From contig CAKUHB010000001.1 of the NCBI GenBank assembly GCA_934655875.1, forward strand, positions 216,525-280,524: 64,000 bases of DNA, written 5' to 3'. The DNA is from an uncultured Oscillospiraceae bacterium (GTDB lineage Bacteria; Bacillota; Clostridia; Oscillospirales; Oscillospiraceae). The first letter of the stretch is position 1. The number at the start of each line of letters is the position of its first letter. Both the position numbers and the translations under genes were made by a program. A model generated the notes under the pieces. That model saw nothing but the letters and a program-made list of their open reading frames with translations. It was not told the DNA's origin and searched no databases. Shown here piece by piece: positions 45,622 to 54,882 of the stretch.

Positions 45622-45975
45622 ATGCAAATTGTATGGATCGTTTTGGCTGCTGCCATGATCGTCGGGTGTTTCTGGTCGTTCGTCAAGCGTTTCACCGGGA
45701 AAAAGACCTGCAGCGGCACCGAGAAACAGCCGCGGATCAAGGCCAAGAAGTTGTCCGCTCCCATTGGCAGCCTGACCATGAAAATTGGCGGGATGCGCTG
45801 CGAAAATTGCCGCCGGAGCGTGACCGCCGCACTGAACGCACTGGACGGTGTAGCGGCAAAAGTCAGTTTGGAATCCGGTGCGGCAAGCGTTTCTTTCGAG
45901 CATCCTGTCAGCGATGAAGTACTGACGCAGGCAGTAGAAGCCGCTGACTTTGATGTGCTGGACATTTGGCGCTGA
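45622..45975 (+). CDS. FeoB-associated membrane protein with heavy-metal-associated domain
   Basis: A 117-residue protein. The N-terminal transmembrane segment (IVWIVLAAAMIVGCFWSFV) with a following Lys/Cys stretch resembles the small FeoB-associated Cys-rich proteins. The C-terminal part is an HMA domain with the metal site GGMRCENC near residue 58. The fusion could hand metal ions to or from the transporter. It is separated from the feoC-like gene by one bp. Confidence 0.75.
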   Translation: MQIVWIVLAAAMIVGCFWSFVKRFTGKKTCSGTEKQPRIKAKKLSAPIGSLTMKIGGMRCENCRRSVTAALNALDGVAAKVSLESGAASVSFEHPVSDEVLTQAVEAADFDVLDIWR

Positions 45976-46003
45976 TCTCCGTCTTTACAAAACATCAAAT
46001 ACA

Positions 46004-46037
46004 GAAAGCGGGGTTCGCGCAAACGGACTCCGCTTTC
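46004..46037 (+). terminator. Hairpin after the feo genes
   Basis: GAAAGCGG/CCGCTTTC with weak inner pairing, followed by GTTTG. A modest terminator at best. Confidence 0.4.
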
Positions 46038-46100
46038 GTTTGCAGATGAGCTTAAACGCAAACCGTTACCGCAGCTTTATCCAAAAAATGTTTTGCCCCC

Positions 46101-46131
46101 TTGACTCTCACGTTACGTCATAGTGTATGAT
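46101..46131 (+). promoter_or_regulatory. MerR-type promoter with 19-bp spacer
   Basis: TTGACT and TATGAT are 19 bp apart, with a dyad (CACGTTACGTCA) in the middle of the spacer. Overlong spacers with a central dyad are the hallmark of promoters activated by MerR-family proteins. The second gene downstream encodes such a regulator, so this is a probable autoregulated promoter. Confidence 0.75.
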
Positions 46132-46173
46132 AACGCCATGTTCGGACATGAGAAACAAAATGGAGGCTTTACC

Positions 46174-47082
46174 ATGAAAATTACAGCGATCCGGTCTGAC
46201 CGGATTTATCGGGATATGATGACTGCGTTTCCCGATGAAAAGGAAACTATCTATCGGAACAGGCTGATGAAGCCCTTTGCGTTTAAGTGGGCGTGTGTTG
46301 GAATTCCCCTGACGGCAGCGCGGAAGGGCGGCTATGACGTGGTTTCTGCCGCCGCAATGAGCGGCTTTTATGCCCCGGTACAGATCACGGAGGCTCGCCG
46401 GGCAGAGATTGAAAAAATCAGCAGCGAACCTTTTTGGGCAAGCTGTGAGGCCAGCATCCGTGATACACTTCTTGGCTTTGAGCAGCACGGCATTCGGCTC
46501 CCGAAGCAGGAGTATGTGTTTACGGTCGTGCTGAGCGACCCGCAAAACCCTATGACGGTGATGGCAGGAGACTACTGCGGCGATGGCGGGATTCCCGGCT
46601 ATATTATCGGTTCTATTGTGCCGAATGAACGCTCGCTCCGTCTGCTGCCTGTGGCGTTGGCACATGAAACGAATCATAATGTCCGCTGGCAGTTTATGCA
46701 ATGGAGCGATCATATCACGCTGGCTGACATGATCGTATCGGAGGGACTGGCAGAAACATTTGCCGCGAAAATGTTCGGCGAGGATAACGTTGGCAAATGG
46801 GTAAGCCACACGACACCGGAGGTGCTTCAGGAAACCATTAAACCGCTTGTCCAGAAAAACCTGATGACGGACAATTTTCAGACGCTTTCTTCGTATCTTT
46901 ACGGTGACGAGATCATGTCCTTGCGCGGCGGTCAGCCCATTGGCATGCCATACTGCGGCGGATATGCCTGCGGGTATGCGCTGATCGGCCATTATCTGAA
47001 AAAGACCGGCGTATCCATTTTTGATGCGACCATCACGCCGACAGAAGAAATTTTGAAGCAATCGGAGGACTTTTGGAAATGA
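46174..47082 (+). CDS. DUF2268-type putative zinc protease
   Basis: A 302-residue protein with a zinc-protease motif HETNH near residue 162 and a downstream glutamate in VSEGLAE near 190, the arrangement of DUF2268 proteins. Its substrate is unknown. The start follows TGGAGG. It overlaps by 4 bp a MerR regulator gene and shares a MerR-type promoter, so expression probably responds to a drug or small molecule recognised by that regulator. Confidence 0.78.
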   Translation: MKITAIRSDRIYRDMMTAFPDEKETIYRNRLMKPFAFKWACVGIPLTAARKGGYDVVSAAAMSGFYAPVQITEARRAEIEKISSEPFWASCEASIRDTLLGFEQHGIRLPKQEYVFTVVLSDPQNPMTVMAGDYCGDGGIPGYIIGSIVPNERSLRLLPVALAHETNHNVRWQFMQWSDHITLADMIVSEGLAETFAAKMFGEDNVGKWVSHTTPEVLQETIKPLVQKNLMTDNFQTLSSYLYGDEIMSLRGGQPIGMPYCGGYACGYALIGHYLKKTGVSIFDATITPTEEILKQSEDFWK

Positions 47083-47807
47083 AAGTCAGCGACGTGGCAA
47101 AACTGACGGGCGTTACCGTTCGTACCTTGCATTACTATGATGAAATCGGCTTGCTTCCGCCAAGTGGTGTCACGCGCAGCGGATACCGGGTCTACAATGA
47201 TGCTGATTTGGAAGTCTTACAGCAAATTTTGTTTTTCCGGGAGTTGGACTTTTCACTGGAGGACATCCGGGCGATCATGCAGAATCCAGCTTATGAAAAA
47301 GAGACTGCTCTGCAAAACCAGAAAGCACTTCTGGTACAAAAGCGTGACAGGCTGGACCGGCTGATTGCCCTTGTGGACAAGACCTTGAAAGGAGAACGAG
47401 ACATGAGCTTCAAACAGTTTGATACAACAAAGATAGACGAGGCAAAACAGCAATACGCAGCAGAGGCCAAGCAGCGTTGGGGAAATACCGCTGCCTATGC
47501 TGAATATGAAAAGAAATCTGCCAGCTATAACACCGTTCAGCAAAAGATGCTTGACGGCGAAGGGGCGGCGATTTTGAATGCGTTTGGCAAAAATCGCACG
47601 CTCCCGCCGGACAGCCCTCAAGCGCAGGCGCTTGTGAAAAAGTGGCAAACTTACATTACAGACAACTACTACAACTGCACAAAGGAGATTCTTTCCTGCC
47701 TCGGCCAGATGTATGTGGGAGACGAGCGTTTTACGCAGCACATTGACCAGTACGGTGCTGGGACGGCAGCTTTTATGGCGGCGGCAATCAAAGTCTATAC
47801 GGCCTGA
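47079..47807 (+). CDS. MerR-family regulator with TipAS effector domain
   Basis: A 242-residue regulator. Residues 1-70 are a MerR helix-turn-helix (VSDVAKLTGVTVRTLHYYDEIGLLPPS), followed by a coiled coil and the C-terminal TipAS/antibiotic-recognition domain (residues 120-240; YNCTKEILSCLGQMY). TipAS domains bind bulky peptide antibiotics and other ligands and convert the protein to an activator. The ATG was preferred to a TTG two codons upstream. An upstream 19-bp-spacer promoter is its likely target. Confidence 0.9.
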   Translation: MKVSDVAKLTGVTVRTLHYYDEIGLLPPSGVTRSGYRVYNDADLEVLQQILFFRELDFSLEDIRAIMQNPAYEKETALQNQKALLVQKRDRLDRLIALVDKTLKGERDMSFKQFDTTKIDEAKQQYAAEAKQRWGNTAAYAEYEKKSASYNTVQQKMLDGEGAAILNAFGKNRTLPPDSPQAQALVKKWQTYITDNYYNCTKEILSCLGQMYVGDERFTQHIDQYGAGTAAFMAAAIKVYTA

Positions 47808-47843
47808 AAGCTGGGTCACGATGAGAGGAAACGAAACAAGAGA

Positions 47844-48164
47844 ATGGCACTTCGCCCTGTGCAAACGGAATTTATACGCTGCCCGATTTGTAGAAACAAA
47901 ACGAGAGTGCAAATCAGGGATGATATCGGTCTTGTCCACAAGTACACCAGAGCGCAAAAACTGACGCCCCGGATGCTGAACGAACTGATTGAGAAGCTCG
48001 AAGTATTCAATGCAGAGAAGATCGACGACGTATGGGAGCAGCGGCTTCGTATCCACTATAACTGCGTCGGAACGATCGAGATTCCAACGGTGCTTCCCCC
48101 TGCCGCTCCCGGAAGTGTCCGTAAATACAAGAAAAGGCGTAGTCGTCGACTACGCCCCCTGTGA
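47844..48164 (+). pseudogene. Chimeric remnant: Cys-rich KTR domain start joined to serine-recombinase DUF4368 tail
   Basis: This 106-codon frame begins with IRCPICRNKTRVQIRDD, the start of the small Cys-rich KTR proteins carried by Tn916-like elements. It then changes to LTPRMLNELIEKLEVFNAEKIDD and VDIHYN-like sequence (RLRIHYNCVGTIEIP), the DUF4368 tail of Tn-type serine recombinases. The central zinc cysteines of KTR and all the catalytic part of the recombinase are missing. It is best read as the scar of an old conjugative transposon beside the tRNA gene. Confidence 0.65.
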
Positions 48165-48180
48165 ACCCGCTGTATAAAAA

Positions 48181-48223
48181 GCGAGTGTTCTTACAGCCTT
48201 TCAAATGCTGTAAGAACACTCGC
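48181..48223 (-). terminator. Terminator of the interrupted tRNA-Leu gene
   Basis: A perfect 16-bp stem (GCGAGTGTTCTTACAG and its inverse) lies 2 bp beyond the CCA end of the tRNA and is followed by TTTTT on the minus strand. Confidence 0.88.
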
Positions 48224-48225
48224 CA

Positions 48226-48276
48226 TGGTGCGCCCGACAGGACTTGAACCTGCACGCTTACGCAATGGAACCTAAA
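48226..48276 (-). pseudogene. 3' half of tRNA-Leu(UAG) split by the mobile element
   Basis: Read on the minus strand it gives TTTAGG, TTCCAT (3' side of the anticodon stem), the variable arm GCGTAAGC, a normal T arm, the acceptor strand CGGGCGC, discriminator A and encoded CCA. The missing 5' half is at 63949-63986; the joined molecule has a perfect 7-bp acceptor stem and 5-bp anticodon stem. It ends at the attachment-site core. Confidence 0.92.
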
Positions 48277-48301
48277 GGTGATGTCACCTTGGTGAAAGGT
48301 T
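48276..48301. other. Left attachment arm of the element
   Basis: AGGTGATGTCACC continues to AAAGGTT (26 bp). It is the exact inverse of the right arm at 63926-63951. The core dinucleotide AA is at 48274-48275. The 265 bp from here to the M29 gene hold no recognisable feature. Confidence 0.9.
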
Positions 48302-48566
48302 GGTCTAACTCTGCTGTCCGAGTCTATCCGTGAAATCCATCTGAATGGTGTTTCTCAGCAAACAATACAGAACTACTTTTATGCAAAGGCGTCTTCGCAA
48401 AAATAGACTCCGAACGCAGAAATGGGTACCAACGAATTGATAATAAAGGAAATTAGATTTCCACAAAACGTACAATCAATGATTGAATCACACCACATAT
48501 GAAATGTGGAAGAACTCACATTTTCCAAACCGTATGCCCCTTAATTCACCAATGCCGTAAGACTTC

Positions 48567-49523
48567 TCAGTTCTTCAGCATAAACTCGCCGTTGGAAATC
48601 ACAAGCTTATCATCTAAGTAGAGCGTTGGCTTTAAAATAATTCCATCCATATGGCAGCTGGCCTTATTTATTCCGCCGAACGACGTGTTCGTACCAAAGG
48701 CTATGTGAACCGTCCCATAAATTTTCTCATCTTCGAGTGTGATGCCACACAAACGCGCTTTTTCGTTTGTGCCAATTCCCAGCTCACAGAGCGTTGCATT
48801 CTGAGGCGTTTCCAGAAGAATTTTCACTTTTTCGCTCTTTTCACCCTCAATACTAACCAGCTTTCCATCACGAACAGTTACATACAGGGGACTGGACAGC
48901 TTTCCGATTCCTACCATGGTGCCGTCGATGATCATTTCGCCCTCGGACTGCGTTTCGAGCGGTGCGATGTACGCCTCACCGGAGGGCAGGTTGCCGGACT
49001 CGCCGGGGTTGCGGTAGACGCCGGAGCTGATGACGCCGTTGCGTCCGGAGAGCTGAATGGTCAGCTCACAGCCCTCTTTGACGATGCGCGCCGTCTTTGC
49101 CTTCGTCAGCATATCCGAAATGGTCTCGGTCATCCGCTTGACCTGCTCATAGTCAGCCGTGATGGCGCCCTGATAGAACATCTCCTCCGTGATGCCGGGC
49201 ATGGTCGCCACTCTGGCGCCGTGCTCCACAGCCTTGATGCGTGCATTGGTATGGGTCAGGGATTTTTCCGTCGGGCAGATCACGATGTCTGCCTCCTGCA
49301 TGGCGCGCGCCACAGCCGCGGGCGGCTCCGCGCCTGCTACCTTGCGGGGCGCCATCTGCATGAGCATCGCCTCACAGCCGAGCTCCTGCGCCGCTGCATA
49401 GATTCCCTGACCGATGCTCAGGCGCGTATCATCCGTCACCACGAGCACCTGCTCACCGGCTTTTGCGCCGAGACAGGTCACCAGCATTCTTTTTGCAATA
49501 TCCTTCAAGCTTTCCTGTTTCAT
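48567..49523 (-). CDS. M29-like aminopeptidase family protein
   Basis: A 318-residue protein of the thermophilic-metalloprotease-like (M29) type, often annotated as aminopeptidase or leucyl aminopeptidase. Features include the N-terminal AGEQVLVVTDD, the middle GRNGVISSGVYRNPGESGNLPSGEAY segment (residues 175-200, with the metal-binding Glu of SGE) and the C-terminal HIAFGTNTSFGG and CHMDGI with candidate metal histidines. The shorter length than M29 (about 400) and the fewer histidines leave activity uncertain. It is the last gene of a minus-strand set led by DUF1177. Confidence 0.72.
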   Translation of the reverse strand: MKQESLKDIAKRMLVTCLGAKAGEQVLVVTDDTRLSIGQGIYAAAQELGCEAMLMQMAPRKVAGAEPPAAVARAMQEADIVICPTEKSLTHTNARIKAVEHGARVATMPGITEEMFYQGAITADYEQVKRMTETISDMLTKAKTARIVKEGCELTIQLSGRNGVISSGVYRNPGESGNLPSGEAYIAPLETQSEGEMIIDGTMVGIGKLSSPLYVTVRDGKLVSIEGEKSEKVKILLETPQNATLCELGIGTNEKARLCGITLEDEKIYGTVHIAFGTNTSFGGINKASCHMDGIILKPTLYLDDKLVISNGEFMLKN

Positions 49524-49596
49524 TTTGATTATCTGCCTTTCTAAAAAGTGCCGGCCCTTTGCAGTGTTGCTCGGGGCCGACACGGTTTGGATTTGA

Positions 49597-51306
49597 TTAC
49601 TTCTTGTTGATGTTCGTCAGCTTCAGCGTAGAGGCGAAGAAGCTATACAGAGCGGAACCGGCAATGCAGCCAGCGCCGAGGATGTACAGAAGATCCTGTG
49701 CCTTCTTCTTGTCCCAGCGGGTCACGACGATACGGATCAAGAGGGCGACGAGCACGGTCAGACCGTTGCGCGTGTTGCCGATCAGTAGGCCGGTAGCAAA
49801 CATGATGCCGAGCTGGCGGGGGCCGCCGATGAGCTGGAGCACTGCGCCGGGGATCGCCCAGATGAGCAGCCACTTCGCGACTTCGGCGTTCGCGCCTGCG
49901 TCGATGGTGGCGATGAAGGTCTTGGTGGTGGGAACGAACAGACCCTGGTCGAAATAGGTGTTCGCCAGAAGGAGAACCATCACGAATGCAACGCCATAGC
50001 CGAGCAACTCACTGATGAACTGCTGCTTGCGGCCGGCCTTTTCGAACTCGGGGTTCGCGCCGCGGCCACGAAGGATCCAGCCGCACTTCAGGTCGGTCTG
50101 CATGTCGCAGAACGCGGGGCCGGTGGCAGAGGTGTAGGCAACCAGAATTGCAAGCGGCATTGCGGGGAAGCCCATCATGATGCCGACTACGAGGAAGATC
50201 AGAGCCGTTGCCATTGCGGGGAACCAGCCGGAGTGCATCGAGGACAGGCCGCAGACGAGCTCGGAAGAAATCGCTGCGAAGGCTGCGAAGAGGAGCCATA
50301 CCACGAGCTGACCAGCGCTCATTTCGGCATAGATACCGGTGGTGAATGCCAGCAGGAGCGCAATGCCGAGGAACAGCACGAAGCCAATGCCGAGGGACTT
50401 GCGCATGCTCTCCATGGTAACGGAGCGCTCGCTGGTCGTATCCTGAGCGGTCTTCTCTGCGCTCTTCTTGCTCTTCTTGCCGAGGACGAGCGCCGCCTGA
50501 ATCAGGGAAATCAGGCCCGCGCCGACCATCATGCCGTGAGGCAGGTACGTGATCATGGTCGGCACAACGCCGTCCACGCTGATAGCCGCCGTCCACATGG
50601 GGATCAGGCTGCCCTTGGCAATGCTGCCGAGAGCGAACGCCATCATCGCCAGCAGGTTGGCGAACCAAGACACGCCGAACAGATCCATCGGGATGCCGGC
50701 GGCCTTACCTGCGATGCCGGCGCCCATGCCGACGAACAGGAGCAGAGAACGCTTGCCGCGGTTTGCAAGCGCCAGGATCGTCTCAGAAGTGGCGATACCG
50801 GACGGGAACGGGTTGGTTGCGGGAAACATGGGGGAGTCAAATATCTTGTAGACCAGGAAGCCGTCCACGATGGCGGCGAGCGTCACGCCGAACAGCACGG
50901 GGAGCATCAGGTCGGGTCTGCCCATCAGCACGGGAATGCCGATCGGGAGGATCATCGCGTTTGCGGCGGCATAAGCTGCGCCGGAAATGGACGTCTGAAC
51001 GAGGTTCTGTGCATGAACGTTCTTAAAGCGGCGGAAGAGCTTGCCGGGGATCATGCTGATGACGGCGGCGAGCAGCGCGCCGATGATCGAAGTGTTCTGG
51101 CTTACGCCAACGCGGGTCAACAGCTCCAGGTCGATGATCGCGCCAAAGCAGGACGCAAGAATGGTGACCACAAGAATCATCGGGTCAAATGCCTTTACAT
51201 GATCCGACGCCTTCAGCGTGCGGACATCCACCTGCTTACCGGCCTCAAGGGTAACCATGACCGGTTCTTTTGCGGCGGTAGCGTTTTTGTTCTCATTTGA
51301 ACTCAT
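49597..51306 (-). CDS. OPT-family oligopeptide transporter
   Basis: A 569-residue integral membrane protein with about 14 hydrophobic segments and typical OPT features such as NPFPSGIATSETILA, ATSGPAF-like TSATGPAFCDMQTDLKCGW and IGGPRQLGIMFATGLLIG. OPT carriers take up peptides or metal chelates, and bacterial members are often linked to amino-acid derivative use. It follows aroM by 36 bp and has GGAGGG before the start. The neighbours suggest a peptide or modified amino acid substrate. Confidence 0.88.
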   Translation of the reverse strand: MSSNENKNATAAKEPVMVTLEAGKQVDVRTLKASDHVKAFDPMILVVTILASCFGAIIDLELLTRVGVSQNTSIIGALLAAVISMIPGKLFRRFKNVHAQNLVQTSISGAAYAAANAMILPIGIPVLMGRPDLMLPVLFGVTLAAIVDGFLVYKIFDSPMFPATNPFPSGIATSETILALANRGKRSLLLFVGMGAGIAGKAAGIPMDLFGVSWFANLLAMMAFALGSIAKGSLIPMWTAAISVDGVVPTMITYLPHGMMVGAGLISLIQAALVLGKKSKKSAEKTAQDTTSERSVTMESMRKSLGIGFVLFLGIALLLAFTTGIYAEMSAGQLVVWLLFAAFAAISSELVCGLSSMHSGWFPAMATALIFLVVGIMMGFPAMPLAILVAYTSATGPAFCDMQTDLKCGWILRGRGANPEFEKAGRKQQFISELLGYGVAFVMVLLLANTYFDQGLFVPTTKTFIATIDAGANAEVAKWLLIWAIPGAVLQLIGGPRQLGIMFATGLLIGNTRNGLTVLVALLIRIVVTRWDKKKAQDLLYILGAGCIAGSALYSFFASTLKLTNINKK

Positions 51307-51342
51307 AATTTCCCTCCGTAGTTTTTTCTTCTTCTCAAATTT

Positions 51343-52035
51343 TTATATTCCGAGCAATTCGCATGCTACACGGAACAAGAGTGACCTTGGCAGCAGGATG
51401 TTTTTATTGATCCGTGCTTGCAGCCGGTCGCGCATCGCGGCGGAGAAGCCGAGGCAGTCCATGATGACCAGATCTGCGTCTTCAACGGCATTGATGCGGC
51501 TGACCAGTTCCTCCGTGAAGGGGTCTCCCAAATACGGGGAAGCCGGGAAGGTCGTAAATTCAAAGTCCGGCTGCGCTTCCTTCCAGCGCCGCTCGCACTG
51601 CTGAACCTGAGTCTCGGACGGAGTCAGCGTCAGAATGCGGGGTTTCTGGGTCAGAAGCGGCGCCATGGCGCGCAGGAGCTGATTCGGCTCCAGCATCGGT
51701 ACATTCGAATGAAGCCCATGCAGCGCGCCCGTGCAGAAGACAAGGATCAGCTTTACGCCGCGCTCCTCCAGAAGGTGAATGCCGCGCTGCATCTCATCCA
51801 TGACCTGTCCTCTTGAAAAATGCACCTCCGTGCCGTCGCGCAGGCGGCTGGTGAGACCATAATCACCGGGGATCGGTTGGAGCTGCTTGGCCTCCTCCAG
51901 CGTGTAACGGTCCAGCGCCCCGAATTCCAGGAGCTCGACCCGGTCGCCGAAAAAGCGCCCTGCATCCTCTGTAATATCTGTTCTGGGGGACTGACCGATG
52001 GTCACGGCCCCGATCTTGATTTTCTGCATCATCAT
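51343..52035 (-). CDS. AroM family protein
   Basis: A protein of about 230 residues of the AroM family, whose Escherichia coli member is a regulon partner of aroL with unknown activity. It begins KIKIGAVTIGQSPRTDITED and has a conserved ALDRYTLEEAKQLQP region and FCTGALHGL near residue 125. The fold resembles the Asp/Glu racemase type. Several adjacent ATGs are possible starts; the first after GGGA was taken. The gene overlaps or touches the DUF1177 stop codon. Confidence 0.8.
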   Translation of the reverse strand: MMMQKIKIGAVTIGQSPRTDITEDAGRFFGDRVELLEFGALDRYTLEEAKQLQPIPGDYGLTSRLRDGTEVHFSRGQVMDEMQRGIHLLEERGVKLILVFCTGALHGLHSNVPMLEPNQLLRAMAPLLTQKPRILTLTPSETQVQQCERRWKEAQPDFEFTTFPASPYLGDPFTEELVSRINAVEDADLVIMDCLGFSAAMRDRLQARINKNILLPRSLLFRVACELLGI

Positions 52036-52036
52036 A

Positions 52037-52981
52037 TCACGCATTTCCCATGGTCTGCAGATGACGCAGGGAACCGTAACAGTGCAGGATCTTCTCATAC
52101 TCGGCAGCGTCGTAGAACTTGACCTTGCCGGCGCCGAAGCCCTTGGCTACCTCGAGCATGAAGCGAGCCGCTTCCTCCACGTCCGTGAAATGGGTCGCGC
52201 CGGTGGCACAGCCGGGGACAGCGGATACGGCCGTGATCGCCACGCCAACCATCGGCGCGGAGGTCATGGTGCTGGGCTGCATGATGCCGTTCAGGTGATC
52301 AATCCCGTTTCCGTAGGGCGTGATGTCCTGATTCGTGATGGCAAAGACCTTGGGCAGCTCGCCAACCGTATTCTGATAGACATCCAGCAGATCCTTGCTG
52401 ACCTTCAGGATGTAGCCTTCCTTGACGGTGGGGGAGATCGCAAAGCCGCGGGCGTTGATGATGCGGTTTCCCTTGGTCGTGTCGCAGGACATCAGAGCAT
52501 CGATCTGCTCTGCGCTTGCGAACGCTTCACGCTTGACCTGATCGCGGAACGGTTCGGAGTCCATCAGGGGCACCGGATCGTGGGGACGGGTCGGTGCGCA
52601 GGGGCAGATGTGCGTTGCCAGATAGACGTCGCCTTCGAGACGGTCGCCCTTGTTCTGCATATCCAGCAGCTTGGCCGCAATCGCCAGCGCCACCAGAGCG
52701 CCATCGCCGTCAGAAACATAGCCGACTGCACCGGGACGGGCGCCAATGCCGCCGAGCCAGCCCATGAGGCCGATCGTGGGAGCGGAACCACCCACGCTGC
52801 GTCCGTTCGTACCGGCGACAAGCACGCGGACGACATCGGTCGAGCCCTTGGGGGTGTCGATGTGAACAACCTCGACATTCGCGTCTGCACGGATGCTCTT
52901 CAGATAGTTTGCTACCGCATCACCGTTCGCAGTCGCGCTGTCCAACAGGTCGTAGACATTCAGAATTTCTTTCAATAACAT
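52037..52981 (-). CDS. DUF1177 family protein
   Basis: A 314-residue DUF1177 protein. Visible features are GSTDVVRVLVAGTNGR near residue 47, the glycine-rich GGSAPTIGLMGWLGGIGARPG near 64-84, DGDGALVALA near 92, HICPCAPTRPHDPVPLMD near 119 and DITPYGNGIDHLNGIMQ near 220. No reaction is known. Its consistent place with AroM and an OPT carrier suggests it is an enzyme acting on the imported compound. It starts the operon after GAGGAGGG. Confidence 0.82.
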   Translation of the reverse strand: MLLKEILNVYDLLDSATANGDAVANYLKSIRADANVEVVHIDTPKGSTDVVRVLVAGTNGRSVGGSAPTIGLMGWLGGIGARPGAVGYVSDGDGALVALAIAAKLLDMQNKGDRLEGDVYLATHICPCAPTRPHDPVPLMDSEPFRDQVKREAFASAEQIDALMSCDTTKGNRIINARGFAISPTVKEGYILKVSKDLLDVYQNTVGELPKVFAITNQDITPYGNGIDHLNGIMQPSTMTSAPMVGVAITAVSAVPGCATGATHFTDVEEAARFMLEVAKGFGAGKVKFYDAAEYEKILHCYGSLRHLQTMGNA

Positions 52982-53423
52982 GTTCTCAATCCCTCCTCAA
53001 ATATAGCCGTGTTCCGATATGCCTATGCAACAGTCATATTGTCGAAAGGCTATACGAAAATTATAGCGACGTGTGGCAGTTTTGACTAATATGAAATTCC
53101 ATATTGCTTCCAATATCCACGCGTCTCCCGCAGCACTGTTTCGCGCGCCATGCCTGTTCTCATGGTGCGAACACTTTCTTGCTTTTGTCCGCCGTTTTGG
53201 TTTTTATGCATTTTCCATGAATTATGCACAAAAAATCCGCAAAAAACAGCGGTTTACTCTGTATATTGCTATCCATATTCTGCACCTGTTTTTTCGCACC
53301 GTACATGCTTTTTTTACTCAAAAAACAGCTGTTTTCCGTACAAATTCCATTTTCTGCACTTTTGCGACTGCGCACTTTCACCAAGCCGGCCCAAAAAATC
53401 TTGTTGCAAATTCCTCTATAAAT

Positions 53424-53452
53424 TTGACGGTACACTGGTGTATAGTTTTAAT
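53424..53452 (+). promoter_or_regulatory. Promoter of the M20 peptidase gene with an embedded dyad
   Basis: TTGACG and TTTAAT are 17 bp apart, and TACACTGGTGTA (53431-53442) lies in the spacer, a place where a LysR protein could act. The rest of the 539-bp gap 52982-53520 shows a TATAAT on the minus strand near 53061-53066 for the DUF1177 operon and an imperfect TTAACCCGG/CCGGTTAA pair. Confidence 0.55.
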
Positions 53453-53520
53453 TAACCCGGCGACCTTATCTTTATTTGCGGCACTGCCCGGTTAATTTCA
53501 AAGAAAGCAGGCAAGCACAA

Positions 53521-54786
53521 ATGTTTGACCATAACCACTTCAGCGCCCTGGTGGAACAGCACAAGGATGAGCTGCTCCAGCTGTGCAGCGATCTCATCAA
53601 GATCCCCAGTGTCAACCCTCCCGGTGAAATGGAAGCCATCACTTCCTTCATCTGCGGCTATCTGGACAAGCACGGCATTTCCTATGAAGTCCTCCGCCCG
53701 ACGCCCACGACGCCGAACATCGTCGCAACGCTCGGCCGCAAGGGCGGCCGCCGCCTGATCCTCAACGGTCACGCCGACGTTGTCCCTCCCGGAAATCTGG
53801 AAAAGTGGGACTTCGACCCGTTCTGCGGTGACATCCGCGGCGGTACGATCTTCGGCCGCGGCGCATCTGATATGAAGTGCGGTCTGGCCGGTCTGCTCTT
53901 TGCCATGGGTCTTCTGGCAGACGGAAATGTTCCGCTTGACGGTGAGCTCGTTCTAACCGTTGTGCCCGACGAGGAAGTCAGCGGCTCCTGGGGTACGAAG
54001 TGGCTGGTCGAGAGCGGCACCATCCGCGGCGACGCCTGTCTCATTGCCGAGCCCTCCGGTTATTTCAACTGTGAGATCGGTCAGAAGGGCTGCTGCTGGC
54101 TGAAGCTGAGCGCCACCGGTACGCCGGCGCACGGCAGTCTGGCTCCCTTTGTCGGCGACAACGCCATTGAAAAGCTGCTGAGAGTCCTCTCCGGCATCAC
54201 GCAGCTTCGCGACATCCCCGCCCGCTATGATGAACAGATCGCGCGCGTCATGGAGGACTCCAAGAACAACGCCCGCCGCCGTCTGAGCGCAAAGGGCGCG
54301 GCGCACGTCATCAACCATTGCACCGTGAACATCGGCAAGATCAGCGGCGGCACCAAGATCAACATGGTCCCCGACTATGCCGAGGCTGAGGTCGATATCC
54401 GCGTTCCGCTAGGCATCTCAACGCTGACCGTGGAGGAGGAGATCTGCCGCATCATCCGTGAAGCCGGTGTCAGCGGCGTGGAGTACTCCTTCGGCTGGCG
54501 CTCCGAGCCGAACAACACGCCGCGTACCGCGGAGATCGTGGAGATCCTGGCGAAAAACGTGCAGGAAATCTGGAACGAGCCGCTCACCCGCACCTATCAG
54601 TGGGCAAGCAGCGATGCACGCTTCTTCCGCTACGAAGGCATCCCCACCCTGCAATACGGCCCGTCTACGGCCGCCGGCATCCACTCCTACAACGAGACCG
54701 CCGAGGTTCTGGACGTTGTGAACATCACCAAGGTGTATATCTGCACGATGCTCGACTACCTGAACGGAACCGGCGAGCAGGCCTGA
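53521..54786 (+). CDS. M20-family peptidase/deacylase (ArgE/DapE type)
   Basis: A 421-residue zinc hydrolase of the ArgE/DapE/carboxypeptidase family. It shows GHADVVPPG near residue 83 (metal His, Asp), GASDMKCGLAG near 115, PDEEVSGSWGT near 155 (catalytic Glu-Glu) and a dimerisation domain with TPAHGS. It would remove an acyl or amino-acyl group from an imported compound. The start chosen is the ATG after GCAGG; the frame stays open 15 codons upstream. Confidence 0.85.
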   Translation: MFDHNHFSALVEQHKDELLQLCSDLIKIPSVNPPGEMEAITSFICGYLDKHGISYEVLRPTPTTPNIVATLGRKGGRRLILNGHADVVPPGNLEKWDFDPFCGDIRGGTIFGRGASDMKCGLAGLLFAMGLLADGNVPLDGELVLTVVPDEEVSGSWGTKWLVESGTIRGDACLIAEPSGYFNCEIGQKGCCWLKLSATGTPAHGSLAPFVGDNAIEKLLRVLSGITQLRDIPARYDEQIARVMEDSKNNARRRLSAKGAAHVINHCTVNIGKISGGTKINMVPDYAEAEVDIRVPLGISTLTVEEEICRIIREAGVSGVEYSFGWRSEPNNTPRTAEIVEILAKNVQEIWNEPLTRTYQWASSDARFFRYEGIPTLQYGPSTAAGIHSYNETAEVLDVVNITKVYICTMLDYLNGTGEQA

Positions 54787-54811
54787 TGCCGCCGAATATC
54801 CTGACGATTCA

Positions 54812-54844
54812 AGCAGGGAACTGCCGTGATGGCAGTTCCCTGCT
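54812..54844 (+). terminator. Terminator after the M20 gene
   Basis: AGCAGGGAACTGCC pairs with its inverse across a 5-base loop and is followed by TTTC. Confidence 0.82.
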
Positions 54845-54882
54845 TTTCTATGCGCTCCGGCACCCTTCGGCACGGAAACCCT

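Noticed and set aside
53073..53495. 140-codon frame in the gap before the M20 gene
   Set aside because: Low-complexity, rich in Phe and His, no ribosome site, and it overlaps the M20 promoter.
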